64,000 nt of DNA from Nannocystis pusilla (GTDB taxonomy: Bacteria > Myxococcota_A > Polyangia > Nannocystales > Nannocystaceae). Where the stretch lies: contig NZ_JAIRAU010000035.1 in NCBI RefSeq assembly GCF_020073745.1, forward strand, positions 124,001 to 188,000. The letters are read 5' to 3'. Under the pieces are notes generated by a model. The model made no database searches. It was given only the letters and a program-made list of their open reading frames with translations, and had not been told where the DNA came from. This document shows positions 36,604 through 45,455 of this stretch, one piece after another; positions within the stretch are counted from its first letter, which is position 1; each line of letters starts with the position of its first letter. The position numbers and the translations under genes were made by a program.

Positions 36604-37400
36604 ATGCGAATGTCGACACCGCGCTCGTCACCGGCGCCTGCTCCGGCATCGGCCTGGCGATCGCCCGCCGGCTGGCCGCGCGCGGCCACGCGTTGATCCT
36701 CGTCAGCAACCGCGACGAGCCGCTCGCGCGCGCGGCCGCCGAGATCGACGCGGCCCACGGCGTCCCCGTGCACACCGTCGTCCAGGACCTCGCGGCCCCC
36801 GACGCCGCCGAGGCCCTCGTCGCCGCCGTCGACGCCCGCGGGCTGCAGGTCGACATCCTCGTCAACAACGCCGGCGTGTTCTTCTTCGGCGAGGCCGCCG
36901 ACGCCGACCCGGCGCGCGCGCGGGCCATGCTGCAATTGCACGTCACCACCCCGTCGCTGCTGTGCACATTGTTCGGCGCGCGCATGCGGGCCCGCCGGAG
37001 CGGACGGATCCTCATCGTCTCGAGCATCTCCGCCTGGCGCCCGTTCCCCGGCATCAGTTATTACGGCAGCAGCAAGACCTACCTGCGCAGCTTCGCCGCC
37101 GCCCTGCGCTCCGAGCTCGGCGTCTACGGCGTCGGCGTCACCTGCCTCGCGCCCGGCGCGACCGCCACCGGCCTCTACGACACCGAGGTCGTACCTGTCG
37201 CAAGGGCCAGGCAGCTCGGCGTCATGATGGACCCCGAGATCGTCGCCGAGGCCGGCGTCCGCGCCCTGCTGCGCGGCGACGCGGTGTGCATGCCCGGGCT
37301 CGTCACCCGGGCGATGACGACCGCCGCCGTGCTGACCCCGCAGCCGGTGATCGACTGGGTGCGCCGGCGCGCCCCGTGGCTGCGCCCGCCGAAGCGATGA
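36600..37400 (+). CDS. Short-chain dehydrogenase/reductase
   Basis: A 266-residue SDR with classical motifs: TGACSGIG (cofactor loop, TGxxxGIG), NNAGVFFFG, SSISAWRPFPG with catalytic Ser and YYGSSKTYLRS with the Tyr-x-x-x-Lys pair. The residue after the second strand (SNRDE) does not settle NADPH or NADH. The C-terminal part GLVTRAMTTAAVLTPQPVI resembles the hydrophobic tail of keto-reductases acting on lipids. Its ATG overlaps the stop of the flavoenzyme gene, so the pair probably acts sequentially on one substrate, reducing a C=C and then a carbonyl. That order is inference. It is 10 bp from the convergent lipoprotein gene. Confidence 0.9.
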   Translation: MNANVDTALVTGACSGIGLAIARRLAARGHALILVSNRDEPLARAAAEIDAAHGVPVHTVVQDLAAPDAAEALVAAVDARGLQVDILVNNAGVFFFGEAADADPARARAMLQLHVTTPSLLCTLFGARMRARRSGRILIVSSISAWRPFPGISYYGSSKTYLRSFAAALRSELGVYGVGVTCLAPGATATGLYDTEVVPVARARQLGVMMDPEIVAEAGVRALLRGDAVCMPGLVTRAMTTAAVLTPQPVIDWVRRRAPWLRPPKR

Positions 37401-37410
37401 ACGCAAAGAA

Positions 37411-38490
37411 TCACTGGGCGGCGACCGGCAGCGTCAGCACCGGCCCGGCGCCCTTGAGCTCGCCCGACTGCATCTCGAGCACCTGGGTGATGAACGAGAA
37501 CGTCGACTTCGAGTCGAGGTCGTTGTCGGCGATCCAGAACCACAGCCCGCGGTAATACACCGACACGTACGCGCCGGCCGGTTCGCGCCGGCCATAATGC
37601 ACGCGCATCAGCGCCCTGGTGAGGCGGGCCCAATCGAACAGCTCGCCGTCCTTGTCGCGGGTGATCGGCACCCGACCGATCGCGTAGTCCTCCCCGGGGA
37701 CCTCGACCCCGTGCGAGACGTAGTACATCCCGCCGAGCAGCGAACGCGGCACCAGCAGCACCGCGTTCGGCTCGCCGGGGCGCGGCGCGTCGGTCAGCGT
37801 GATCGTCGAGGCCGGGCCGGGCAAGCCGAACAGCGCGCACAGCCGGGCGATCCGCTCGGTCGAGTCCGTCCGCGACACCAGCGTCAAGCTGAGCGCGTTG
37901 CCGGCGACGCTCGGGAGGTAACTGAGGTCGACGAGGCCGTCGGCCCACAGCGACCGCAGCAGCTCGGTCGCGGTGAAGAACGCCTGGAACTCGGGCGCCT
38001 CGAGCGGCGTCGGCCCCGAGGCCCGCGGGGCGTTCTGCATCGGCCCGAGCCGCTGCACGAACACTTTAAAGATGCGGTCGATCGCCCAGCCGGCGTGGTA
38101 GAGCAGCAGGATGTCGCCGAGCTCGACCGGGCTCAGGAACTGCTTGCCGAAGCGCGAGCCCTGCAGCGGCGCGTAGGTGATCGTCGGGCGGTCGATGTAC
38201 GTCACCGCGGTGCCCGGCGCGACCGAGCTGTTGCCGCCGGGGGCGATCGTGCCGCCGAGGCCGGCGCCGAGCTCGACCGAGAGGCTGCTCGAGATGCTCG
38301 TCACCTCGAGGAACAGCGGCGCGTCGCGGTAGCGCAGGCGCACCAGGTTGAGCAGCAGCTGCTCGCTGTTGGTCTGCTGGATCGCCGCGTTGTAGGTCCC
38401 ACGGCCGTAGCGGAGCGAGCGCGGGCCCACGGCGGTGCAGGCGGTCAGCAGAGTCGCGGCGGCGACCAGAAGCGAGAGCGCGCGTCTCAC
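37411..38490 (-). CDS. Conserved lipoprotein of unknown function
   Basis: A 359-residue lipoprotein from GTG 38490: MRRALSLLVAAATLLTAC, lipid Cys18. The following GPRSLRYGRGTYNAAIQQTN and EQLLLNLVRLRYRDAPLFLE are strongly reminiscent of a widespread uncharacterised envelope family in proteobacteria, which I recognise by pattern without a name. The middle has YAPLQGSRFGKQFLSPVELG and the end SVYYRGLWFWIADNDLDSKS, then STFSFITQVLEMQSGE. An earlier start at 38553 would put a charged extension before the signal. It is divergent from the antiporter remnant. Function unknown. Confidence 0.75.
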   Translation of the reverse strand: MRRALSLLVAAATLLTACTAVGPRSLRYGRGTYNAAIQQTNSEQLLLNLVRLRYRDAPLFLEVTSISSSLSVELGAGLGGTIAPGGNSSVAPGTAVTYIDRPTITYAPLQGSRFGKQFLSPVELGDILLLYHAGWAIDRIFKVFVQRLGPMQNAPRASGPTPLEAPEFQAFFTATELLRSLWADGLVDLSYLPSVAGNALSLTLVSRTDSTERIARLCALFGLPGPASTITLTDAPRPGEPNAVLLVPRSLLGGMYYVSHGVEVPGEDYAIGRVPITRDKDGELFDWARLTRALMRVHYGRREPAGAYVSVYYRGLWFWIADNDLDSKSTFSFITQVLEMQSGELKGAGPVLTLPVAAQ

Positions 38491-38879
38491 GGCGAGCGCG
38501 AGGATACTCGAGATCCGGCCGCGCGCGGCGCAGCTGCGAGGAGCTCGCCGCACCGAGCGAGCGGCACATTGCAGCGGTGAAAGAGCCGCGGGCCGCAGCG
38601 CGGCGGGAGCCCGCCATGCCCCCGACGACCAAGACGACCGGCGGGCGAGACCACGAGGACGTGCAGTCGGCCGGCGCGTGCGTCGTGCGCCGTAATGCGG
38701 TCACGGCCCGCGACCGCTCGACTGCGGCTGGCCCGGGCGCGAGCGCGGGTCGCGGCTGCAGAGGCGACGATCGCCGACGCGTGACCCTTGCCCCGCGAAC
38801 ACGACCGACGCACGCGGAGGCTGTACGCGCCGCCAACGCCGCCCGCGACCCGGGTACCGCGGCCCATGGTTCGGCCTGT
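38491..38879. other. Intergenic region, no gene supported
   Basis: 389 bp between the lipoprotein gene (-) and the frameshifted antiporter (+). Open frames exist but are compositionally like GC-rich noise, and no repeat array was found. It presumably carries both promoters. Confidence 0.4.
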
Positions 38880-39876
38880 ATGAAACGAGTCGCGCTCTTC
38901 TCGCTGCTCCTGACGGCGGGACTCGTGCTGTCGCAGGTGCTCCCCGGACTGAGGTCGCGCGACTCGGCGCTCTCGCTCGCGGTCAAGCTGCTGACGATGA
39001 CCGCTCGCGTTCATCATGATCCACGTCGGTCGCGAGTTCGAGATCGACAAGGGTCGACTGCGGGCGTACGGCTGGGACTACGCGATCGCCATGACGGCGG
39101 CGACGTTCCCCTGGCTGATGATCCCGCTCAAGATGCCGATCGTCGGCCTCGCCTGGCAGATGGGCGCGACGCTGGCGATCATGCTGATTCAGCTGTGGAT
39201 CGCCTGGCGCTGGCTGCACAGCCTGGCCCTTCCCCGCACGTGGCCGTGGGTCTTGACGTACGCCGCGGCCCTCACGGCCTTCTGTGAAGCGATCTATCTC
39301 GTCAGCGAACTGATCGACGAGACGGTGCCGATCTACCTCGAGGTTCTGCTGCCGGCATTCGTGCTCGGCTGCGTGATGCGGCGGGACGGCGAGGACGCCG
39401 GCCCGCGGGAGCGGTCCGTGGCGAACGCGGTGTCGGCCTGCTTCATGGCGCTGGTCGGACTGAGCATGCCGCCGTTCACCGGACACGCGCCGACGAGCGA
39501 GGCGCCCACCAGCGTCTCGGCGGGGCTGCAGATCCCGAGCTGGGGTTCGCTGGCGCTGCACACCCTCGCGGTCACGATCCTGTCGAACATCGGCAAGCTG
39601 TTCCCGCTGGCGTGCTACCGGCGCGAGGCGTCGCTCGCCGAGCGTGCCGCGCTCGCGGTGGCGATGTGGCCGCGCGGCGAAGTCGGAGCCGGCGTCCTCG
39701 TGCTCGGCATCAGCTACGGCCTCGGCGGCCCGATGCTCGCGGTGGCCTCCTTCAGCCTGGCACTGAACCTCCTGTTGACCGGGCCCTACATCCTCCTCGT
39801 GAAGCGCCTGGTCACGCGCGCGGCTTCCGGGGCGCCCGATCGCCGGCCACGAGCACGAGCAGCAGCAGCAGGCTGA
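38880..39876 (+). pseudogene. Cation:proton antiporter, frameshifted near 39000
   Basis: Membrane antiporter-like sequence split into two frames. Frame 1 starts ATG 38880 (MKRVALFSLLLTAGLVLSQV) and runs through SALSLAVKLLTM. From about 39005 the matching continuation is in the next frame: FIMIHVGREFEIDKGRLRAYG, WDYAIAMTAATFPWLMIPLK, then several hydrophobic segments to GPYILLVKRLVTR. The expected protein would read through as one chain, so a +1 or -2 event at about 39000-39012 (around ATGACCGCTCGCG) breaks it. It may be a real pseudogene, a sequencing error or, less likely, programmed frameshifting. The tail overlaps the next minus-strand gene by 65 bp. Confidence 0.7.
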
Positions 39877-40006
39877 ACACGCCGAGGAACAGCACGAACG
39901 ACCACGACGACGCGAGCTCGTCGGCGCCGGCCGTCCGCCCGACGTCGACGAGGTAGACCACGACGATGACGAACAAGAACAGGAAGAAGACTGCCCAGCG
40001 GGACAT
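39812..40006 (-). CDS. Small two-segment membrane protein
   Basis: A 64-residue protein: MSRWAVFFLFLFVIVVVYLV then a short hydrophilic loop (DVGRTAGADELASSW) and SFVLFLGVFSLLLLLVLVAG, ending in a basic tail. It is predicted to cross the inner membrane twice. The coding frame is short but its regular hydrophobic pattern and start ATG 40006 support it. It overlaps the antiporter tail tail-to-tail by 65 bp. Function unknown; longer upstream starts exist. Confidence 0.6.
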   Translation of the reverse strand: MSRWAVFFLFLFVIVVVYLVDVGRTAGADELASSWSFVLFLGVFSLLLLLVLVAGDRAPRKPRA

Positions 40007-40165
40007 GGCGGACCACCTGCTCCTTCTGTACCCCGGCCGGAGGCGCGACGCGGGCGCAGCCGCCTCCCCGGCCGAATTTCCGCGGCGCGGCCCGGCGTCC
40101 ATACCGCCCCGCACCGCGGGTGCCAGCCGCGCCGGCGCTCTCGACCGAGCTCGCTACAGGCCTGT

Positions 40166-40198
40166 GATATGACCTTTAGGACAGGTCCATAAGCTCGC
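40166..40198. repeat. 14-bp repeat units upstream of the small membrane gene
   Basis: TATGACCTTTAGGA at 40168 and CAGGTCCATAAGCT at 40182, 14 bp apart, in the 264-bp gap between the small membrane gene and the subtilase gene (both minus strand). Confidence 0.75.
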
Positions 40199-40269
40199 TT
40201 CACTCGTATCCCCCGCATCGTGACACCGGCGCAGCCGACGCAGCCGCGGGCGAGCCGCGAACGGCCGCT

Positions 40270-42204
40270 TCAGCGCGCAGCCGCCCGCGAAGTCTTGCGC
40301 CGCCGTGGCAGGGCCGCGAGCGCGAGCAGCAGCCAGGCCGACGTCGTGCCGTCATTCGTCGCGCAGCCGCAGCCGGCGTCACCGGTCGCGGGCGCTCCGC
40401 CGTCGCTCGCCTCGCCGCCGCCGTCCGGGTCCGTCGCGCCGGTCGTGCCCGTCGGGGACGGCTCGCCGCCCTCGCCCGACTCGCTGTCTCCGCCCGTGCC
40501 CGAGGCGCCGGTGGTCGGAGCGCAGGCGGGCTCCGCCTCTCCGTCGCAGTCGTTGTCGATGCAATCGCCTGCCACCTCGGCCGCGCCCGGCCGGCGCGCG
40601 GGGTCGGCGTCGTCGCAATCACCGGCGCACAGGCGGACCCCGTCGCCGTCGCCGTCCGCCTCGTCGGCCGGCACGGCGTCGTCGCAGTCGTTGTCGCGCC
40701 CGTCGCACACCTCGGCCGCACCGGGGTGGCGCGTCGCGTCGCCGTCGTCGCAATCATCGCCGCCGCAGGCGACCGCGAAGTGCCCGTCGCCGTCGCCGTC
40801 GGTGCACGTGCAATAGAGCCCCGCCGCCGCCAGCCCGTCGATCATGCCCCAGCCGCCCTCGTTGTCGGGCGCGTCGGGGTGCGACGCGGTCGCGCGCAGC
40901 AGCGCCAGCATCTTCGCCGGGGTCAGATCGGGGTACGCCTCGAGCAGCAGCGCACCGACCCCCGCGGCCAGCGGCGTCGCCAGACTGGTGCCGTTCGCCT
41001 GCTGATATTCGTCGACTGTGCCCGGCCGGACCACCCACACGTCCTTGCCGGGCGCCAGCAGGTCGGGCTTGATCCGCCCGTCGAAGGTCGGCCCGCGCGA
41101 CGAGAAGTCGGCGATCACGCCGTCGAGGTTGGTCGCCCCGAGCGCGATCACGCCGTCGACGTCCGCCGGCGCGATCAGGGTCCCCGGCTCGGGCCCATAG
41201 TTGCCGTTGGCGGTGAACATGATGAGCCCGTTGGCCAGCGCCACCGCGGCCGCCTGCGACACCACCGCGGTCTCGCCGTCGTAATGCTCCCACGTGTACC
41301 ACTCGTGGTAGCCGAGCGAGGCGGTGAACATGTCGGCGCCCATGCCCTCGAGCCACTCGAGGCCGGCGACGTACAGATCTTCCTCGTACGGCATCTCTTC
41401 GCCGATCCGCTCGGTCTTGGTCAGCAGCACCGAGACCCCGGGCGCGACGCCGGAGAAGCTCTCGCCGTCGTCGCCGGCGAGCAGGGACAGCACGACGGTG
41501 CCGTGGCGGTCCTGGCCGACGTCGTCGCCCGGCTCGTCGGCGACGACGTCGTCGCCCTGCACGAAGTCGCGGGCGGCCAGCACGTTCAAGCCGGCGAACG
41601 CCTGGTGCCCCAGCGAGAACCCGCTGTCCTGCACGCCGACGACCACGCCGGCGCCGGTGAGCCCGCACGCGCGCATCGCCGGGACATTGAGTATTTCCAG
41701 CTGGACCTCGGCGACCCCGAACGCGGCGGTCGTCCGCGCCTCGTCGGCCAGCGTCGACCTATGATCATTGCGCCGCGTCCGCGCGACCGGCTGGAGCCGC
41801 GTGACGAACGGCAGCCCGGCGATCGCCGACCGCTGCACCGCGTCGGCCTCGACGCTCACCGCATTCAGCCAGCGCGAGGACATGCGGACCCGCGCCCCGG
41901 TCGCCGCCACCGATTGCACGTACGCGTCTGCAGGCGGGAGGTCGCGGACGTCGACCCCACGATCGCCGCGGACCCGCATTCGCCGGCGCAGCGCTCGCGG
42001 CGCCAACTCTCGCTCCTGACGCGACAGCGCCGCCTCCAGCTCCGTCGCCGACACCTGCTTGCCGGCGAAGAACACCCACATCGGCGGCTCCACCGCCGGT
42101 GATGACGGGGCCCGGGCCACGAGGCCCGTGGCGATGACGAGAGCGGCGATCTGCAGCACGGGGAGCGTCCTTTCCTGGCGAGCGCGCAAACCGCCGCGCG
42201 ACAC
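40270..42204 (-). CDS. Subtilisin-like secreted protease with metal-binding repeats and MYXO-CTERM tail
   Basis: A 644-residue exported S8 protease. N-terminal hydrophobic signal LPVLQIAALVIATGLVA; catalytic Asp in VGVQDSGFSLGHQ, His in GQDRHGTVVLSL, oxyanion Asn in FTANGNYG and Ser in GTSLATPLAAG are all present. From about 475 come Asp/Cys-rich units such as CGGDDCDDGDATRHPGAAEV and CDGRDNDCDD, like the putative metal-binding motif of MopE-type proteins. A Gly/Ser linker follows, then a C-terminal CGCATNDGTTSAWLLLALAA and a basic end, the pattern of the MYXO-CTERM sorting signal. It should be anchored and then released or processed at the surface. GTG at 42204 is the start; substrate unknown. 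Confidence 0.9.
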   Translation of the reverse strand: MSRGGLRARQERTLPVLQIAALVIATGLVARAPSSPAVEPPMWVFFAGKQVSATELEAALSRQERELAPRALRRRMRVRGDRGVDVRDLPPADAYVQSVAATGARVRMSSRWLNAVSVEADAVQRSAIAGLPFVTRLQPVARTRRNDHRSTLADEARTTAAFGVAEVQLEILNVPAMRACGLTGAGVVVGVQDSGFSLGHQAFAGLNVLAARDFVQGDDVVADEPGDDVGQDRHGTVVLSLLAGDDGESFSGVAPGVSVLLTKTERIGEEMPYEEDLYVAGLEWLEGMGADMFTASLGYHEWYTWEHYDGETAVVSQAAAVALANGLIMFTANGNYGPEPGTLIAPADVDGVIALGATNLDGVIADFSSRGPTFDGRIKPDLLAPGKDVWVVRPGTVDEYQQANGTSLATPLAAGVGALLLEAYPDLTPAKMLALLRATASHPDAPDNEGGWGMIDGLAAAGLYCTCTDGDGDGHFAVACGGDDCDDGDATRHPGAAEVCDGRDNDCDDAVPADEADGDGDGVRLCAGDCDDADPARRPGAAEVAGDCIDNDCDGEAEPACAPTTGASGTGGDSESGEGGEPSPTGTTGATDPDGGGEASDGGAPATGDAGCGCATNDGTTSAWLLLALAALPRRRKTSRAAAR

Positions 42205-42314
42205 GACGCGGCATTATGGCTGCCGCGTCACGCAGGATCCGCAGGTCTCGCTCCAGTTTTCGTGAGTCTCATCTCGGCTCATTACCCCCTACCTGCAATG
42301 ATGGCACCGTGCCG

Positions 42315-43631
42315 ATGATCTCAGCCGCGCGCGATCTCGCGCGGCGATCGTCACCCAGCGCCTTCTTCCTCGCGTTCGCGGCGCCTGTCTTGTTAAACTG
42401 CCGCAGATTGACGGACTCACGTGAGGAGATGGAAGCGCTGCGAGCTGCGCTGCGCGCAGCGGAGGCGCGGGCCGACGGGCTCGCCGCGGCGATCACCGGA
42501 GCCTCGGGGGCGGCCGTGACCCTGCACGCGGTCGACGGGGTCCACCGGGCGCTCGCGGTCGACGGCAGCGAGGCGCTGCTCGGTCACACCGCCGCCGAGT
42601 GCCATGATTGGCCCGACTTCTGGCGCGCCGTGGTCCACCCCGACGACCTCGAGCGCGTGCTCGCGGGGCTGACGGGCTCCGGCCCGATCTCCGCGCGCCT
42701 GCGCCGGCGCGACGGCAGCCACGTCGACGTAGCGATCCACACGGCGACGCGCGCCGACCGGCCCGACCTCGTCCACGCGCTGCTGCTCGCCTGCGGCGAG
42801 TCGCGCCGGCTCGCCGCCGAGAACCGCGTGCTGCGCCAGCGGCTCGACGGATTCGTCACCAACATCCCCGGGATCGCGTGGGAGAGCTACTTCCAGCAAT
42901 CGGCGGAGATGATGACCGTCGATTACGTCAGCGAGGTGATCGAGCCGATGTCCGGCTACACGGTCGAGGAGTGGAAGCAGCCCAACTTCTGGCTCGAGCT
43001 GGTCCACCCCGACGACCGCGCCGGCGCGAGGGCCGAGGCCGAGGCGATCTTCCACCGCGGCCGCGGCAGCTCGTCGTACCGCTGGATCACCCGCGACGGG
43101 CGCACGCTGTGGGTCACCAGCCGGATGTCGATCATCTTCGCCGACGACGGCGCGCCGATCGGCCTGCGCGGCGTGACGATGGACGAGACCAGCATCAAGG
43201 AGGCCGAGGCCCAGCGCCACGAGGCGCGCGTGCGCGAGGAGGTCATCCGCGCCCAGGAGGCGACGTTGATGGCGCTCTCGACCCCGCTGATCCCGATCGA
43301 CGACGAGACCGTGGTCATGCCGCTCATCGGCACGCTCGACCCGCGACGCATCGAGCAGGTGCAGCAGACCCTGCTCGACGGGGTCGCCGGCGCGCGGGCG
43401 AAGACGGTGATCCTCGACATCACCGGCGTGCCGAAGATCGACGCCCGGAGCGCCGAGGCGCTGCTCCGGGCCGCCCGCGCCGCCGCGCTGCTCGGCGCCG
43501 AGGCGGTGATCACCGGCATCCGCCCCGACGTCGCCGCCGCGCTCGTCGGCCTCGGCGCCGACCTGCGCTCGCTCGTCACGCTCGGCACCCTCAAGGCCGG
43601 TATCGCCTATGCGATGAATCGCCGGCGCTGA
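42315..43631 (+). CDS. RsbR-like PAS-PAS-STAS regulator
   Basis: A 438-residue paralogue of the 22.8-kb gene with two PAS domains. A coiled segment MEALRAALRAAEARADGLAA leads to PAS1 (roughly 65-170), then RLDGFVTNIPGIAWES begins PAS2 ending in RGVTMDETSIKEAEAQ. The linker ATLMALSTPLIPIDDETVVM and STAS domain AKTVILDITGVPKIDARS and AVITGIRPDVAAAL are typical of RsbR. No partner kinase is adjacent. The start is uncertain: ATG 42315 opens the longest reasonable frame, but 42429 (MEALRAAL) matches the paralogue's N-terminal coil better and the preceding GAGGAG sits too close to act. It diverges from the subtilase gene. Confidence 0.82.
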   Translation: MISAARDLARRSSPSAFFLAFAAPVLLNCRRLTDSREEMEALRAALRAAEARADGLAAAITGASGAAVTLHAVDGVHRALAVDGSEALLGHTAAECHDWPDFWRAVVHPDDLERVLAGLTGSGPISARLRRRDGSHVDVAIHTATRADRPDLVHALLLACGESRRLAAENRVLRQRLDGFVTNIPGIAWESYFQQSAEMMTVDYVSEVIEPMSGYTVEEWKQPNFWLELVHPDDRAGARAEAEAIFHRGRGSSSYRWITRDGRTLWVTSRMSIIFADDGAPIGLRGVTMDETSIKEAEAQRHEARVREEVIRAQEATLMALSTPLIPIDDETVVMPLIGTLDPRRIEQVQQTLLDGVAGARAKTVILDITGVPKIDARSAEALLRAARAAALLGAEAVITGIRPDVAAALVGLGADLRSLVTLGTLKAGIAYAMNRRR

Positions 43632-43754
43632 CCGCCGGCCAATCATGGCACCGCCAGGGCGGCGCGGATCTGCACCGCCGCGCACGATGGCGCCGGCGCG
43701 AGGTCGGCCGACCACTGGTGATATTCTCCGCGACAGCGGATAGTCGCAGCGACG

Positions 43755-44678
43755 ATGCCCCTGTCGCCCGCACCGCCCACGCCCGTCGGCGCCTTCGCGC
43801 GCGTGCTGGCCGGCGGCTACGTCCTGGCGGTGGCGCTCGGCTTCCCCTCGATCGGGGCGGCCTCGGCGATGAGCAGCACTCCGCTCGGGGTGCTGCCAAT
43901 CGTCAAGGCCGCCGCCTATGCGATGGTCGGCGCCGCGCTGACGACCTGGCTCGTGCGCGGCGCCGTGCGCGAGGTCTGGGTCGCGTGGCTCGGCCTTCTC
44001 GGCGGCGTGGTCCCGGAGTCGCAGGTGGCCCCGCGCGGCCGCTGGCTCGGCCTCGCGCTGGCCCACCTCGGCGCCGGCGCCCTCGTGTCGCTCGGCGGGC
44101 TCCGCCTCGCCGGCCTCGGCGCCGGCGCGGCCTCGGACAGCTGGGCCTTCTTCGGCGTCGTCTCGGCTCTGGTCGGCCTCGGCCTCGGCCTCGGCGGCGC
44201 GCTGCCGCGATTGTGGTGGGTTTGGCGGGCCGGCCCGGTCGAACCCGACGACGACGCCGTCGGCCGCCACCTCGGGTGGTTCGTGTTCCTCGCCCTGTCG
44301 GCGCTGGCGCTCTCGTCGGGCTTCGCCGAGACGCTGCCGGCGAAGTTCTCTCCCTCGGAGATCCCGCTGCGCCGCGGCAGCTGGGAGCGCGGCTGCGCGT
44401 CGACGCTCGCGCCCGGCCAGGAGTATTGCCCCGAGCGCCACCGCTACGTCGTGCGGGCCCGTCGCGCCGAATCGATGCACATCGAGTGGGACTTCCCGCG
44501 CGATTGCGCGGTGGCGATCGAGGCCGACGGGGCCACGAAGACCTTCGACGCCCCATATTCGTCGTACCGCGTCGACGTCGCGCCCGGGCGCGCCGTGTTC
44601 GTCACGATGATCGGGCTCACCGACGACGGCTGCTGGTTTCGCCTGCGCGCGCTCCCCGACCCGGAGGGCGCGCGGTGA
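43755..44678 (+). CDS. Multi-spanning membrane protein of unknown function
   Basis: A 307-residue protein with about five hydrophobic segments in the first two thirds (for example GGYVLAVALGFPSIGAASAM, AYAMVGAALTTWLVRGAV, FVFLALSALALSSGFA). A C-terminal extramembrane domain of about 90 residues follows, with several Cys (RGCASTLAPGQEYC, PRDCAVAIEADGATKTF and DGCWFRLRALPDPE). No family was recognised. It is followed directly, with GTGA overlap, by the zinc-ribbon membrane protein, so the two are one unit. Confidence 0.7.
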   Translation: MPLSPAPPTPVGAFARVLAGGYVLAVALGFPSIGAASAMSSTPLGVLPIVKAAAYAMVGAALTTWLVRGAVREVWVAWLGLLGGVVPESQVAPRGRWLGLALAHLGAGALVSLGGLRLAGLGAGAASDSWAFFGVVSALVGLGLGLGGALPRLWWVWRAGPVEPDDDAVGRHLGWFVFLALSALALSSGFAETLPAKFSPSEIPLRRGSWERGCASTLAPGQEYCPERHRYVVRARRAESMHIEWDFPRDCAVAIEADGATKTFDAPYSSYRVDVAPGRAVFVTMIGLTDDGCWFRLRALPDPEGAR

Positions 44679-45388
44679 GCCTGGCGATCCTCCGTTGCGA
44701 GCGCTGCGGCGCCGCGGCCCCGCTGCGGGCCGCCGCCTCGGTCGATTGTCGTCACTGCGGCGCGCAGGTGCCGATCCCCCACGAATGGCAGGTCGCCGCC
44801 GAGGCCCACGAGGCCGAGGCCCGGGTCCGCCGCGAGGTCGAGCCGCGCTGGCGACGCTTGTCGTCCAAGGTCGGCCGCGAGATCACGGCCGTCGCGATGA
44901 CGCTGCTGTTCGTGCTCCCGCCGCTGTGCACGTGGCTGGCCCAGTCGCGCCTCTCCCCCCCGCCGGCGCCCGTCGAGAACCTCGGCTTCGTCGCGTTCCC
45001 GGCCCTGCTGCCCGGCGCGCTGCTGTGGCTGTGGGCCGCGACCGTCGACGCCACGGTGCTGCGCGTGCGCCGGGCCCTCCGCGCCCGCGACGACGGTCCC
45101 GCCGGCGCGCTCGCCTGCCGCAGCTGCGGCGCCCCGCTGGCCCCCGAGCCCGACGCGCCGGCGACCACCTGCCTCTACTGCGGCACCGACAGCGTGGTCC
45201 GCGATCTGCCCGCCGCCTCCGCCAGCGTCGCGGCGCGCGACCAGGCCCTGCGCACCCTGGCCGAGGCGGCCCGGGTCCTCCGGCGCCGCCGCGTCAACCT
45301 CGGCCTCGGCGTCGCCGTGCTCGGCCTCGGCGTCGCCGCGATCGTCGCCGCGACCGCCACGGCCCTGTCGCTCGCGTTCGGCGGGTGA
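44675..45388 (+). CDS. Zinc-ribbon membrane protein
   Basis: A 237-residue protein with two Cys4 zinc ribbons, CERCGAAAPLRAAASVDCRHCG near the N-terminus (first part CERCGAA, second CRHCG) and CRSCGAPLAP plus CLYCG at about 150-170. Two hydrophobic segments lie between them and one at the C-terminus. This rubredoxin/zinc-ribbon plus TM layout occurs in many uncharacterised bacterial proteins and gives no enzymatic clue. GTG 44675 overlaps the stop of the previous gene (GTGA), so the two membrane proteins are co-translated. It ends 5 bp before a four-unit 14-bp repeat array. Confidence 0.75.
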   Translation: MSLAILRCERCGAAAPLRAAASVDCRHCGAQVPIPHEWQVAAEAHEAEARVRREVEPRWRRLSSKVGREITAVAMTLLFVLPPLCTWLAQSRLSPPPAPVENLGFVAFPALLPGALLWLWAATVDATVLRVRRALRARDDGPAGALACRSCGAPLAPEPDAPATTCLYCGTDSVVRDLPAASASVAARDQALRTLAEAARVLRRRRVNLGLGVAVLGLGVAAIVAATATALSLAFGG

Positions 45389-45393
45389 TCGAA

Positions 45394-45452
45394 GGACATG
45401 TCGCAAGCGACATGTCCACAAGAACATGCTCTGTCGTTCATGTCGATCGCGC
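45394..45452. repeat. Four-unit 14-bp repeat array in a convergent gap
   Basis: Units at 45397 (CATGTCGCAAGCGA), 45411 (CATGTCCACAAGAA), 45425 (CATGCTCTGTCGTT) and 45439 (CATGTCGATCG...), exactly 14 bp apart. TGTCG pairs with CGACA, a compensatory variant of the consensus arms. It fills the gap between the zinc-ribbon protein (+) and the histidine kinase (-). Confidence 0.9.
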
Positions 45453-45455
45453 CGC

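Noticed and set aside
41930..42270. MerR- or phage-type attachment site near the subtilase/RsbR divergent region
   Set aside because: No direct repeats or integrase, and both flanking genes are chromosomal families.
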